Positions 34,107 through 42,211 of a stretch of DNA of 64,000 nt are shown one piece after another. Positions within the stretch are counted from its first letter, which is position 1; every line of letters begins with the position of its first letter. A program made the translations under genes and the position numbers. The notes under the pieces were generated by a model. It worked only from the letters and a program-made list of their open reading frames with translations. It was not told the DNA's origin and did no database searches. This DNA is from G020348185 sp964525045 (GTDB taxonomy: Bacteria > Nitrospirota > Nitrospiria > Nitrospirales > UBA8639). Location: positions 1-64,000 of the forward strand of contig CAZGFD010000012.1 in NCBI GenBank assembly GCA_964525045.1. Reading direction: 5' to 3'.

Positions 34107-34610
34107 TCACAGATGTTCCCTCCATGCGGTGACCATGGCGGGATCGACGTCAATAAGAATAACACGATTCAGGGATCGGGGGGCAAAAGCCCTGATTTCC
34201 TTGATCATTCTCACCGCGGCATCGGCAGGCATGATTCCTCCTATGCCGGTCCCCATGCCGGGAATCGCTAGCGAGGAAAAGCCTTGTCCATCAGCGATGG
34301 TCAGGGCCGCTCGGGTGGCTTTTCCCACATTGTCAGCCGGAATTCGCATAGCCGGTTTTGGCATGGTCGGAGCATGGATAATGCCTTGAAACAGGGTCTG
34401 TCCACCGGATGTCACGACGGCATGACCAACCGGTATTGGGGCTTGGTCCATCGCTTCTTTTTCCACCTCCGAGCCGGCAACTCGACGAATGACCCCAGCA
34501 ACACCCCCTCCCATGGCGCCAGAACTGTTGGCGGCATTCACAATCGCCTGCGCGTCCACCTCAAGAATGCTGCCCTGGATCACCAAAATCTGAAGGGTTA
34601 TTTGGCTCAT
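34107..34610 (-). CDS. macrodomain protein (ADP-ribose binding)
   Basis: A 167-residue stand-alone macrodomain. The conserved AIVNAANSSGAMGGGVAGVI contacts the distal ribose. GHAVVTSGG, IHAPTM and SLAIPGMGTGIGG form the phosphate loop. Such proteins bind or remove ADP-ribose from proteins or hydrolyse O-acetyl-ADP-ribose. The usual GDIT opening is replaced by GSILEVDAQ, seen in some members. No ART-type transferase is adjacent. Confidence 0.92.
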   Translation of the reverse strand: MSQITLQILVIQGSILEVDAQAIVNAANSSGAMGGGVAGVIRRVAGSEVEKEAMDQAPIPVGHAVVTSGGQTLFQGIIHAPTMPKPAMRIPADNVGKATRAALTIADGQGFSSLAIPGMGTGIGGIMPADAAVRMIKEIRAFAPRSLNRVILIDVDPAMVTAWREHL

Positions 34611-34976
34611 TGGCTGAATTCCTCAAAATCAATCTTCGCAATCCCGGATGATCAACAATGATAATTTTCTCCCTGGCCGAAATCTAGCGATAATCATACG
34701 GGGAAAATGGCCCTTATGCCAAAAAAAGGAAATAATTTGATCTCCCTGGAATCATTCTCTCCAAAAGGATGTCAAAAAGTAAGAGAGGCCTGTCTTTTTA
34801 CCTGAAACTTGAAACCTGAAACATGAAACGGATTGGATCTTCATTTTCTCACAAACTTTGGTGTTGTGAAGCGGGGAATAATAGGATATGTTCAAAAAGC
34901 TGATTCATACCGTTTCAAGTTCAGGTCTCAGGGATTCAAGACCTTTTTACATTGAATTTTCCCATTGAGGACCGCG
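34611..34976. other. gene-free region with heptamer repeats
   Basis: Contains a clean tandem of GAAACYY heptamers at 34799-34830 and a reverse-orientation fragment at 34911-34925. There is no coding frame. The region ends with the TTGAGG ribosome site of the exonuclease III gene. Confidence 0.6.
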
Positions 34977-35756
34977 TTGACAGTCAAAATTGCCACATGG
35001 AACGTCAATTCTATCAAGGTGCGCATCCCCCACCTGGTGGATTGGGTGAAAGAGGCTCAACCTGATATTGTGTTACTCCAGGAATTGAAGGTGCTCGACC
35101 AGCATTTTCCTCGAATGGCCATTGACGAATTGGGATACAACATGGTGATAGTTGGTCAAAAAACCTATAACGGGGTGGCGATTCTCTCGAAAAAGCCTAT
35201 TGAGGTTGAGCATGCCTGCCTCCCGGGCGATTGCTCAGATGAGCAGGCGCGGTATGTGGAAGCCGTGATTGGGAGTTTTCGAGTGGCGTCGATTTACTTG
35301 CCAAATGGCAACCCGGTTGGAACAGAAAAGTTCTCTTACAAATTGAATTGGCTGGATCGGTTGATTCGCCACACGCAAACCTTATTGTCCTATGAGGAAC
35401 CGCTTGTCCTGGGAGGGGATTTCAATGTCTGCCCCTCTGATGAGGATGTGTATGACCCAGCGGGGTTTGCCGATGATGCCTTGTGTCGACCGGAATCGCG
35501 GGCCCGTTTCCGTTCACTTTGTCATCTAGGCCTGACAGATGCCATTCGTGCCTTTCATCCCCATCCGCATGTGTATACCTATTGGGATTACCAAGCCGGC
35601 CGTTGGAACCGGGATGAGGGATTACGGATCGATCATCTGCTCCTCTCGCCACAAGCTGCCGATCGCCTTATTGCGTCCGGCATTGATAGGGGTCCACGAG
35701 GGATGGACAAGCCCTCTGATCATACACCTGTGTGGTGCCAATTCGAATCATCATGA
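34977..35756 (+). CDS. xth: exodeoxyribonuclease III (AP endonuclease)
   Basis: 259 residues. A Mg-dependent enzyme of base-excision repair that incises abasic sites and trims 3' ends. Motifs are ATWNVNSIKVR, LLQELKV (catalytic Glu), ASIYLPNGN, GGDFNVCPSDEDVYDP, RIDHLLLS and SDHTPVW. TTG at 34977 is preferred: GAGG lies 6 nt before it and the protein then begins TVKIATWNVNS, like other Xth proteins. The TTG at 34965 overlaps that site. The HAD gene follows 34 bp downstream. Confidence 0.95.
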   Translation: MTVKIATWNVNSIKVRIPHLVDWVKEAQPDIVLLQELKVLDQHFPRMAIDELGYNMVIVGQKTYNGVAILSKKPIEVEHACLPGDCSDEQARYVEAVIGSFRVASIYLPNGNPVGTEKFSYKLNWLDRLIRHTQTLLSYEEPLVLGGDFNVCPSDEDVYDPAGFADDALCRPESRARFRSLCHLGLTDAIRAFHPHPHVYTYWDYQAGRWNRDEGLRIDHLLLSPQAADRLIASGIDRGPRGMDKPSDHTPVWCQFESS

Positions 35757-35790
35757 ATGACGATACAACGCATGGTATGCGTGGTACCTT

Positions 35791-36459
35791 ATGACTCAGC
35801 GCATTCTGGCCTTTGATTTCGACGGAACCATTGCAGAGGAAGGCCAAGTTCCGATTGAGATTATTGAGGTATTTCGACAAGCGCATTTGCAATCCCACGC
35901 GCTGTTCCTTGCGACCGGCCGTCTGTTTAGACAGGCAGACATTGGAGGCATTCTTCCTTATCTCACGGGAATTGTGTGGGAAAATGGTGCCGTGTTGGAA
36001 CATCTTTCGACCGAACAGGTGTCGCTCCCATTCGGGACCCTTCCCGAACTCTTGGTGAAAGACCTAGAGCAAACGGGTATCGAAATGTTGACGGGAATGG
36101 CCATCGCCGCTACCTGGGCGCAACATGAAAGTCTTGTCAAGCAGGTATCGGACCGGCACAATTACTGCCCGACTTTAGATTGGAATAAATTGGCATTGAT
36201 GATTTTACCCACGGGCGCCAACAAAGGCTCTGGACTCAGACGGCTCCTTGAGCAATGTCATTGTTCATCAGGAACGGTTATGGCATTTGGCGACGGTGAA
36301 AACGATCAATCGTTGCTGGCCATCGCTGACACGGCTGTCGCGGTTCAGGATGCGGTCCCCAGGCTTCAGGAAATAGCCCACGTGGTGACGAAAAGCCCCG
36401 GGCCTTCGGGCGTGGTCGAAATTCTTCAAGATCTATTAGGTGAAGCCAACGTTGAATAA
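35791..36459 (+). CDS. HAD-superfamily (Cof/IIB-like) phosphatase
   Basis: 222 residues. HAD motif I is DFDGT with nucleophile Asp9 and acid Asp11. FLATGR gives motif II and a lysine in TGANKGSG gives motif III. FGDGENDQSLL is motif IV, and AVAVQDAVPRLQEIAHVVT is the typical IIB tail. It probably dephosphorylates a sugar phosphate; the neighbouring phosphohexomutase gene makes a sugar-phosphate role plausible. Confidence 0.9.
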   Translation: MTQRILAFDFDGTIAEEGQVPIEIIEVFRQAHLQSHALFLATGRLFRQADIGGILPYLTGIVWENGAVLEHLSTEQVSLPFGTLPELLVKDLEQTGIEMLTGMAIAATWAQHESLVKQVSDRHNYCPTLDWNKLALMILPTGANKGSGLRRLLEQCHCSSGTVMAFGDGENDQSLLAIADTAVAVQDAVPRLQEIAHVVTKSPGPSGVVEILQDLLGEANVE

Positions 36460-36563
36460 CCCCCTTCAAATTTCGTTCTTGACATTTTTCATGCGGATAG
36501 AAAAAATGATGAAACTGGTCCAGTCAGGCAATATCCACTTCAGGCAGCCGAATCCGGGAAAAA

Positions 36564-37982
36564 ATGGCAACAATTAAATTCGGGACCTCAGGTTGGCGGG
36601 CCATTCTTGCCGAAGAGTTTACGATTCGAAACCTTCGGATTGTGTGCCAGGGTATTGCACAATACCTGCGTCAAGAAAAAATTGGCCAGCGGGGAATCAT
36701 CATTGGTTACGATACCCGGTTCATGGGTGAGCGGTTTGCCCGGGTGGCCGCTGAAGTGTTTGCAGCCCATGGGATCCCCTCAATGATCTGCGATCGTGAT
36801 ACTCCCACTCCGACAATTGCCTTCCATGTTCTTCATCATCAGTTAGCCGGGGGCATTAACATTTCGGCCAGCCATAATCCACCGGAATATAATGGGATCA
36901 AATTTACTCCCGCCTGGGGTGGTCCGGCCCTTCCGGAAACGACCCAGGCCATTGAACAACGGATCAAACCTCTCCTTCATGGCCAATTCATCAAGTGGTT
37001 GCCCTGGGAACGGGCGAAAGCTGAAGGCCTCGTGCGGTTTTTTGATCCGAAGCCGGAATATTTGGCGGGATTGGAAGCTCATATCGATCGCGACCCTATT
37101 CGGCACAGCGGTCTTCGTGTGGTCATGGATCCCTTGTATGGAACGGCCCGTGATTACTTAGATCATTTTCTTCGCGAATCTGGAGCCAAACTGGCAGTAC
37201 TGCACCATTGGAGAGATCCATATTTTGGCGGTTTGCGACCTGAGCCGACTCCTGAAACCCTTGCAGATCTTCAAGCGACGGTAAAAAGTAAAGAAGCCCA
37301 CTTGGGCTTGGCGACGGATGGAGACGGTGACAGGTTTGGGGTCATCGATCAGGATGGCACGATCATTGATCCAAACTATATCCTGGCCCTCTTGTTGGAC
37401 TATCTGGTACAGAGCCGGAAATGGACCGGTGGAGTGGCCCGATCGGTCGCGACCACGCACCTTATTGATGCCGTCGCGAATTTCCATGGATTAACCGTAC
37501 ATGAAACCCCGGTGGGATTTAAATTCATTGGAGAATTGTTGGCGAAAGGGAAAGTGGTTCTCGGTGGAGAAGAGAGTGCAGGGATGTCCATTACCGGCCA
37601 TGTCCCCGAAAAGGATGGGATTCTTGCCTGTGCGCTGGTCACCGAAATGGTGGCGAGCACTGGCAAAACCGTACGCGAGTTACTCGATGAGCTTTTTCAG
37701 AAGGTAGGTCCGATCTACACCAAACGAGAGGATGTGACGGTCCATGACAAGATGAGGGAACGCCTTGACGCCGTTCTCGCCCATCCCCCAGACTCATTTG
37801 CCGGATCGCAGGTCGTCCAGGTGAACCAATCAGATGGTTGCAAAATCCTGATGGATGACGGGAGCTGGTTCTTGCTCAGGCCTTCCGGTACCGAACCCAT
37901 TGTTCGGTGTTATGGTGAAGCCAAAATGCCTGAGCGGTTGCAAGAGATTATGCAGGCCGGCCGTGCCCTTTTAATAGGATAA
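36564..37982 (+). CDS. phosphoglucomutase/phosphomannomutase family protein
   Basis: 472 residues of the alpha-D-phosphohexomutase family. KFGTSGWR opens the protein. The phosphoserine loop SASHNPP (Ser103), metal-binding DGDGDR (252-257), sugar-binding GGEESAG and phosphate-binding RPSGTEP follow in the four usual domains. It moves phosphate between C1 and C6 of a hexose. The glucose versus mannose preference cannot be read reliably. The preceding HAD gene is 104 bp upstream. Confidence 0.93.
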   Translation: MATIKFGTSGWRAILAEEFTIRNLRIVCQGIAQYLRQEKIGQRGIIIGYDTRFMGERFARVAAEVFAAHGIPSMICDRDTPTPTIAFHVLHHQLAGGINISASHNPPEYNGIKFTPAWGGPALPETTQAIEQRIKPLLHGQFIKWLPWERAKAEGLVRFFDPKPEYLAGLEAHIDRDPIRHSGLRVVMDPLYGTARDYLDHFLRESGAKLAVLHHWRDPYFGGLRPEPTPETLADLQATVKSKEAHLGLATDGDGDRFGVIDQDGTIIDPNYILALLLDYLVQSRKWTGGVARSVATTHLIDAVANFHGLTVHETPVGFKFIGELLAKGKVVLGGEESAGMSITGHVPEKDGILACALVTEMVASTGKTVRELLDELFQKVGPIYTKREDVTVHDKMRERLDAVLAHPPDSFAGSQVVQVNQSDGCKILMDDGSWFLLRPSGTEPIVRCYGEAKMPERLQEIMQAGRALLIG

Positions 37983-38069
37983 AATCCCCCTCTGGTTTTT
38001 CCAAAAGACCGAGTAATCTTTCTCCTGCATTCGTTCCAAGGGTACTCTGTCTCGTTGACAAAACCCCTG

Positions 38070-38423
38070 TCATTCTATCCCTGTTGATGAAGGTATCACC
38101 GGCTCCACGGGGATCTCCTTGGAAGCACGTTTTTCCTGCATTTTTCGTAGCTCTGTCTCAATGGCGTGAAATGCCGCGCGAATGGCTTCTTCAAAAGTTT
38201 TTGATCCCTTTCTGGCGGTAAGGGTATGCCGGCGTGGAACGGTGATGACCACGAGGGCTTCTGCAATATCGCTTCCTTTTTTATGGTGGGCGTTTTTGGT
38301 GAGGGTCACTCGAGCGTGAGTCAGGTGCAGCGAATCGGTTTCTAATGCGGCAACTCGTTTTTCAATCTCTTCTTTCCATCGGGGAGTCATTCCTACATTG
38401 CGACTTTCGATTTTCAAATCCAT
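38070..38423 (-). CDS. HPF/RaiA-like ribosome hibernation protein
   Basis: 117 residues with the S30AE/RaiA beta-alpha fold: SRNVGMTPRWKEEIEKRVAALE, then ALVVITVPRRHTLTARKGSKTFEEAIRAAFHAIETELRK. Short forms bind the 30S decoding region and inactivate ribosomes during slow growth. The usual ARVTL and ALVVITV strands are present, but the Asp-Asp (D.YAAID) pattern of canonical HPF is altered, so this is an outlying member. It is convergent with the phosphohexomutase gene. Confidence 0.82.
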   Translation of the reverse strand: MDLKIESRNVGMTPRWKEEIEKRVAALETDSLHLTHARVTLTKNAHHKKGSDIAEALVVITVPRRHTLTARKGSKTFEEAIRAAFHAIETELRKMQEKRASKEIPVEPVIPSSTGIE

Positions 38424-38717
38424 TTTGCCTCCTTTTGGTTGACAAACGCCAGTAGCCCGTTGGAAAACTCAATATGTCAAACATCTTGAATGATTCGGCC
38501 CACCCCCCCCCACCAGGCCTGCAGACTCGAAGCCTATTAATCTTAACCCTGAAATGGTTCGAGCGTGGATTCCTTAATCGAATCATCCCCTTTTGATGAT
38601 TTGTAATGATCATGGGGCCAGCAAGACTATATATCAATACTAGTCTACCAAATGCCATGGCCAAGAAAAATGCTAAGATGAATAAAGTCTGATTTCAGCC
38701 TGAAAAGGAGTTACGGT

Positions 38718-39218
38718 ATGTCACTCAATAGGAGAGATGTATTGAAGGTCGGCCTCGCCGTCGGACTGGGAATCCTTGCGAAAACCTCTGGCCTGCTTCC
38801 GGTCTTGGCTAAAGAATCCCAAAGCCGGTTTGAAGTTACCAAAACAGAAGACGAGTGGCGGGCTCTTCTGACCCCTATGCAATACCGGGTGTTGCGCCAG
38901 GAAGCGACTGAGCCTCCCTTTTCCAATGCCTATCATAATTACAAGGGGAAAGGGCGGTACCATTGCGTCGGATGCGACCTCCCGTTGTTTGCTTCAGAAA
39001 CCAAGTATGACAGCCAAACGGGATGGCCAAGTTTTTGGCAGCCGATTTCGGATTCTGCCGTTGGAACGAAGACCGATTGGAAGCTGGTTTACCCCCGAAC
39101 CGAAGTTCATTGTGCCCGCTGTGGTGGACATCTTGGTCATATCTTCAAAGACGGTCCGGAACCAACCGGTCTCCGCTACTGCATCAACTCGGCGGCGTTG
39201 AAATTCGTCCCTGCGTAA
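38718..39218 (+). CDS. msrB: peptide-methionine (R)-S-oxide reductase, Tat-type signal
   Basis: 166 residues. It repairs methionine-R-sulfoxide in proteins. Zinc cysteines are at 83/86 and 132/135, GWPSFW is the substrate pocket and Cys155 in GLRYCINSAAL is catalytic. The N-terminus MSLNRRDVLKVGLAVGLGIL has a twin-arginine-type signal, so the enzyme is predicted to act in the periplasm. AAAGGAGTT precedes the ATG. The stop codon abuts interspersed repeat copy B. Confidence 0.94.
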   Translation: MSLNRRDVLKVGLAVGLGILAKTSGLLPVLAKESQSRFEVTKTEDEWRALLTPMQYRVLRQEATEPPFSNAYHNYKGKGRYHCVGCDLPLFASETKYDSQTGWPSFWQPISDSAVGTKTDWKLVYPRTEVHCARCGGHLGHIFKDGPEPTGLRYCINSAALKFVPA

Positions 39219-39318
39219 AAGCGAAGCGCTCCGTCGCCATAGCGGCTTGGGCGCGTCGGCGACCGATTTCAGCCTTCGTAGCCAATGGCGAACTTCGGCG
39301 AAGGAGGCCAGGCGGGTG
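39219..39318 (+). repeat. interspersed repeat family 1, copy B
   Basis: It shares with copies A and C the block GTCGGCGACCG, CAGCCTTCGTAGCCAATGG, CTTCGGCGAAGGAGGCC and GGCGG. The ends are degenerate: the left terminus merges with the end of msrB and the right is shortened to GGCGGGTG. It has the same orientation as the other two copies. It lies directly after the CHASE2-AAA+ gene (39353-41968), with copy C on the other side. Confidence 0.75.
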
Positions 39319-39352
39319 TAGACTGTTCATTATCGAACCGCTGGTTCCGGGG

Positions 39353-41968
39353 CTACTGGGTTTGACGTTGGAAGTGTTGGCGTATGAGCGCCTCCACGGC
39401 AGGAAAATGCCGATCGGGAAGATTTCGCAAACGCTTGCGGGAGTCTGCGATGGCATCATCAACGGACTGATATTGTTTTGTCGACGACATGAGATTGTTG
39501 TAGTATTCTCGAAGCCGTCCTTCGACGATCTTTACCAACGAGGTTGTCCCTGCCAACGTTTCTGCCGCGGCTGCAATGTTCTCTTGATGGTCCACCAGGG
39601 CCTGAAACCCCATTCCCTTTAACCGCTGCGTGACGGTTCCACGATCCCAATTTAAGGCTTTGGCCGTTGCCTGCATGTCAAATTTGTGTCGACGAAGGCA
39701 GGAAAGAATATAGAAATCTTCATGGGACCCCATTCCCTCAATCCCACCAGGCGGGAAATTGGTGACGTCCGAAGAGGTCTGTACATGCACCAATGGTTGT
39801 ACCGTTTTCAATCGAAGGGCTTCTTCATCAAGCAGGGGTCCCTCACTCAGCGCGACGGCCTGAATGATCGTCTGACGGAGTTCTCGAATATTGCCCGGCC
39901 ACGAATAGGTTTGGATGGCTTCCAAAGCGCCTTGGGTAAATTGTAACGGTCTCTGCGGGTGTCCCTCAGACAATTCCTCTAGAAAATGATGGGCGAGCAG
40001 GGTCAGGTCTTCCCGTCCTCGTTCACGGAGCGGCGGCAGTCTTAGCACAATGCTTCGCAAACGATAATACAAATCTTCTCGGTAGCGCCCCTTTTTGACT
40101 TCTTGAGGAAGGTCGAGATTGGTGGCGGTCACAAACCTGACATCTACCATGGTAGGACTGGACTGTCCGACCCGGTAGAAAGAACCCTCCTCCAGCACCC
40201 GAAGCAACTTAGCTTGTAAGGAGAGAGGAAGTTCGCCCACTTCATCGAGGAACAAGGTTCCGCCATCGGCGGTTTCGAGAAATCCTTGGCGACCGACGGC
40301 TCCCGTATAGGCCCCCTTCACACTCCCGAACAATTCACTTTCAAATAACTCAGGACGAATAGCGGCAATATTGATGGAGATAAATTGACCTCTCGACCGT
40401 TGGCTCAGATGATGAGTCGCATGGGCAAACAATTCTTTTCCGGTTCCGGTTTCCCCGAGCAACAATATTGGATTATTGGTGTTCGCGGCTTTTTTTAAGT
40501 CCTGAAAGACTTTCAACACGGCCGGCGAACAGGTGAAGATACCCAAAGATTCGCATTCTTCGCGAAGCGGCTCTAACTCGTCATTGAGAAGGGATTGAGA
40601 TGGTGTGACGCGAGGAGGCGCATTCTTTTGAAGATGGTCCAATTGGGTTTGAAGGGTCTGCAGATTCTGGCGAGTCGTCTCCACTTCTTGTTGTGCCATG
40701 TGAAGTCGGTTCTGGTGACTTTCAGCCGATGCCGCGACCTCTTCGTACTTTTGGGATGATTGTTGTGCAAGTTCTCTTGCCCGTGTGACTTCATCATTCA
40801 AACGTTTTGCCAGACGTTCTTTTGTAATCAGCTGTTCTTGATTCTTTGCCAGCTGGGCACTCACGCGTCGGATTTGACCTTCAACTCGAGTCCGGCCCTG
40901 ATACAAACCCCACGAAACCGTTCCCAGAAAGGCCACTGATGAAGCGACCAGAGGCCCCACTAAGGGCAAAAACTCGTTCAGGGTTCGAAAGGACAATTGA
41001 GAGAGGCCCCAAAAGGTCAAAAAAACGAGGGCGCCGCTCACCCATCCCCACACACCGGGGAATCGTAAGGGGATCCAAGCCATCAGGAGGGCCATGACAA
41101 AAGACAGGCCGAGCCTTTGCTCCCATGAAATTGTGCTGATCCAGGAATGGGAAAGCACGCTGTGGAGAAGAGTGGCATGAAGGAACCCCACAGGGGCAGC
41201 TGTTTCCACAGGAGTGGGCAGTGCGGATGTAGGCGAGCCAATCGGTAGCAGCATCACATACTTGTTTTTGAACAGTACGGAAAGCCGAGAATAATCGCGG
41301 GCGCCTATCAGCTCCCAGATCTCCTGAAACGCGTGCGTTGGAAACGTTTGGTCGGTCCATCGTCCGACGAATGGGAGCAGTCCGTCCCCAAACTCCCCGG
41401 ACTCTATTCCTGTTGTGGACCGGGGAAGCATGGCCATCCCAAAAGGGAGGTTGATAGAACCCTCTTTCAACCCCTTCAAGGGGATTCGTCGGAAGACGCC
41501 ATCCTCGTCGGTTTCAAGATCAAGAACACCAATTCTGCTGGCTTCGCTGGCCAGGGCATCGGGTACGGAAAAAGGATAGACGACGTTGCCTGCCTGTCTG
41601 GTCGCTTCAATTAACCTGACCAAACCCGCGAGATCCCCGCACTCCGGAGATGTCGGAATATCTAACCGAAGAGCGGGAGCGATAACCTTGGCTTGAGCTT
41701 GATTGAGGGCAGATATGCTTTGAGCCAAAATAGCAGTGTTCCAACGACCGGGTCCGCAGGACGCTGGTCCATGTTCCTCAACGGTCACCAGGGTAATTGG
41801 AGAATCGGCTTTCTGCTGGAAAGACCGTTGGCCCATTTGCCAATCGTAGATCCAAATATCTCCGGTTGGGAACAGTAGTGAAATACCCAATCCGACGACA
41901 GTTCCTATAGTCCCCAATAGCAACACTGGGAGCCATGAATGAAAAATCCTGATTTTGGAGATTTTCAT
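39353..41968 (-). CDS. CHASE2 sensor fused to sigma54-activator AAA+ and DNA-binding domain
   Basis: 871 residues. A first membrane span (about 11-32) precedes an extracytoplasmic CHASE2-like domain (about 36-275; YDWQMGQRS matches the YDW motif of the cyclase at 16243). Three spans (about 285-355), a long coiled coil (about 360-450) and an AAA+ enhancer-binding domain (about 465-715) follow, with Walker A GETGTGKE (505-512), an intact GAYTGA loop (552-557) and Walker B GGTLFLDEVGE (569-579). A Fis-like helix-turn-helix is at about 750-796, with a ~70-residue tail of unknown role. It should read a periplasmic signal and activate sigma54 promoters directly from the membrane. Confidence 0.92.
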   Translation of the reverse strand: MKISKIRIFHSWLPVLLLGTIGTVVGLGISLLFPTGDIWIYDWQMGQRSFQQKADSPITLVTVEEHGPASCGPGRWNTAILAQSISALNQAQAKVIAPALRLDIPTSPECGDLAGLVRLIEATRQAGNVVYPFSVPDALASEASRIGVLDLETDEDGVFRRIPLKGLKEGSINLPFGMAMLPRSTTGIESGEFGDGLLPFVGRWTDQTFPTHAFQEIWELIGARDYSRLSVLFKNKYVMLLPIGSPTSALPTPVETAAPVGFLHATLLHSVLSHSWISTISWEQRLGLSFVMALLMAWIPLRFPGVWGWVSGALVFLTFWGLSQLSFRTLNEFLPLVGPLVASSVAFLGTVSWGLYQGRTRVEGQIRRVSAQLAKNQEQLITKERLAKRLNDEVTRARELAQQSSQKYEEVAASAESHQNRLHMAQQEVETTRQNLQTLQTQLDHLQKNAPPRVTPSQSLLNDELEPLREECESLGIFTCSPAVLKVFQDLKKAANTNNPILLLGETGTGKELFAHATHHLSQRSRGQFISINIAAIRPELFESELFGSVKGAYTGAVGRQGFLETADGGTLFLDEVGELPLSLQAKLLRVLEEGSFYRVGQSSPTMVDVRFVTATNLDLPQEVKKGRYREDLYYRLRSIVLRLPPLRERGREDLTLLAHHFLEELSEGHPQRPLQFTQGALEAIQTYSWPGNIRELRQTIIQAVALSEGPLLDEEALRLKTVQPLVHVQTSSDVTNFPPGGIEGMGSHEDFYILSCLRRHKFDMQATAKALNWDRGTVTQRLKGMGFQALVDHQENIAAAAETLAGTTSLVKIVEGRLREYYNNLMSSTKQYQSVDDAIADSRKRLRNLPDRHFPAVEALIRQHFQRQTQ

Positions 41969-42058
41969 TTGTAGTACCACTCACACACTACGGGACCAAA
42001 CATCCAAGGTGCAGACAGGTTGGGCCTCTTTAAAATACCAATTGGCAAAGTCAGGCAG

Positions 42059-42160
42059 CACCTGCCTGCACGTTAAAGCGGCTTTGGCTCGTCGGCGACC
42101 GCTTTCACCCTTCATAGCCAATGACGAACTTCTGCGAAGGAGGCCCGGCGGAGGCAGGTG
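42059..42160 (+). repeat. interspersed repeat family 1, copy C
   Basis: The best-preserved copy, 102 bp. The left end CACCTGCCTG and right end GAGGCAGGTG are inverted repeats matching over 9 of 10 bases. The internal core is the same as in copies A and B. It lies between the CHASE2-AAA+ gene and the TPR gene. Confidence 0.85.
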
Positions 42161-42211
42161 AAATACGGCAGCGACGAAACCAGGGTTGATACGACCCACC
42201 GTCCCCTTTGA

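Noticed and set aside
31942..34830. Heptamer repeats as a CRISPR array
   Set aside because: Units are 7 nt, degenerate and directly tandem, without spacers of constant length and without cas genes.
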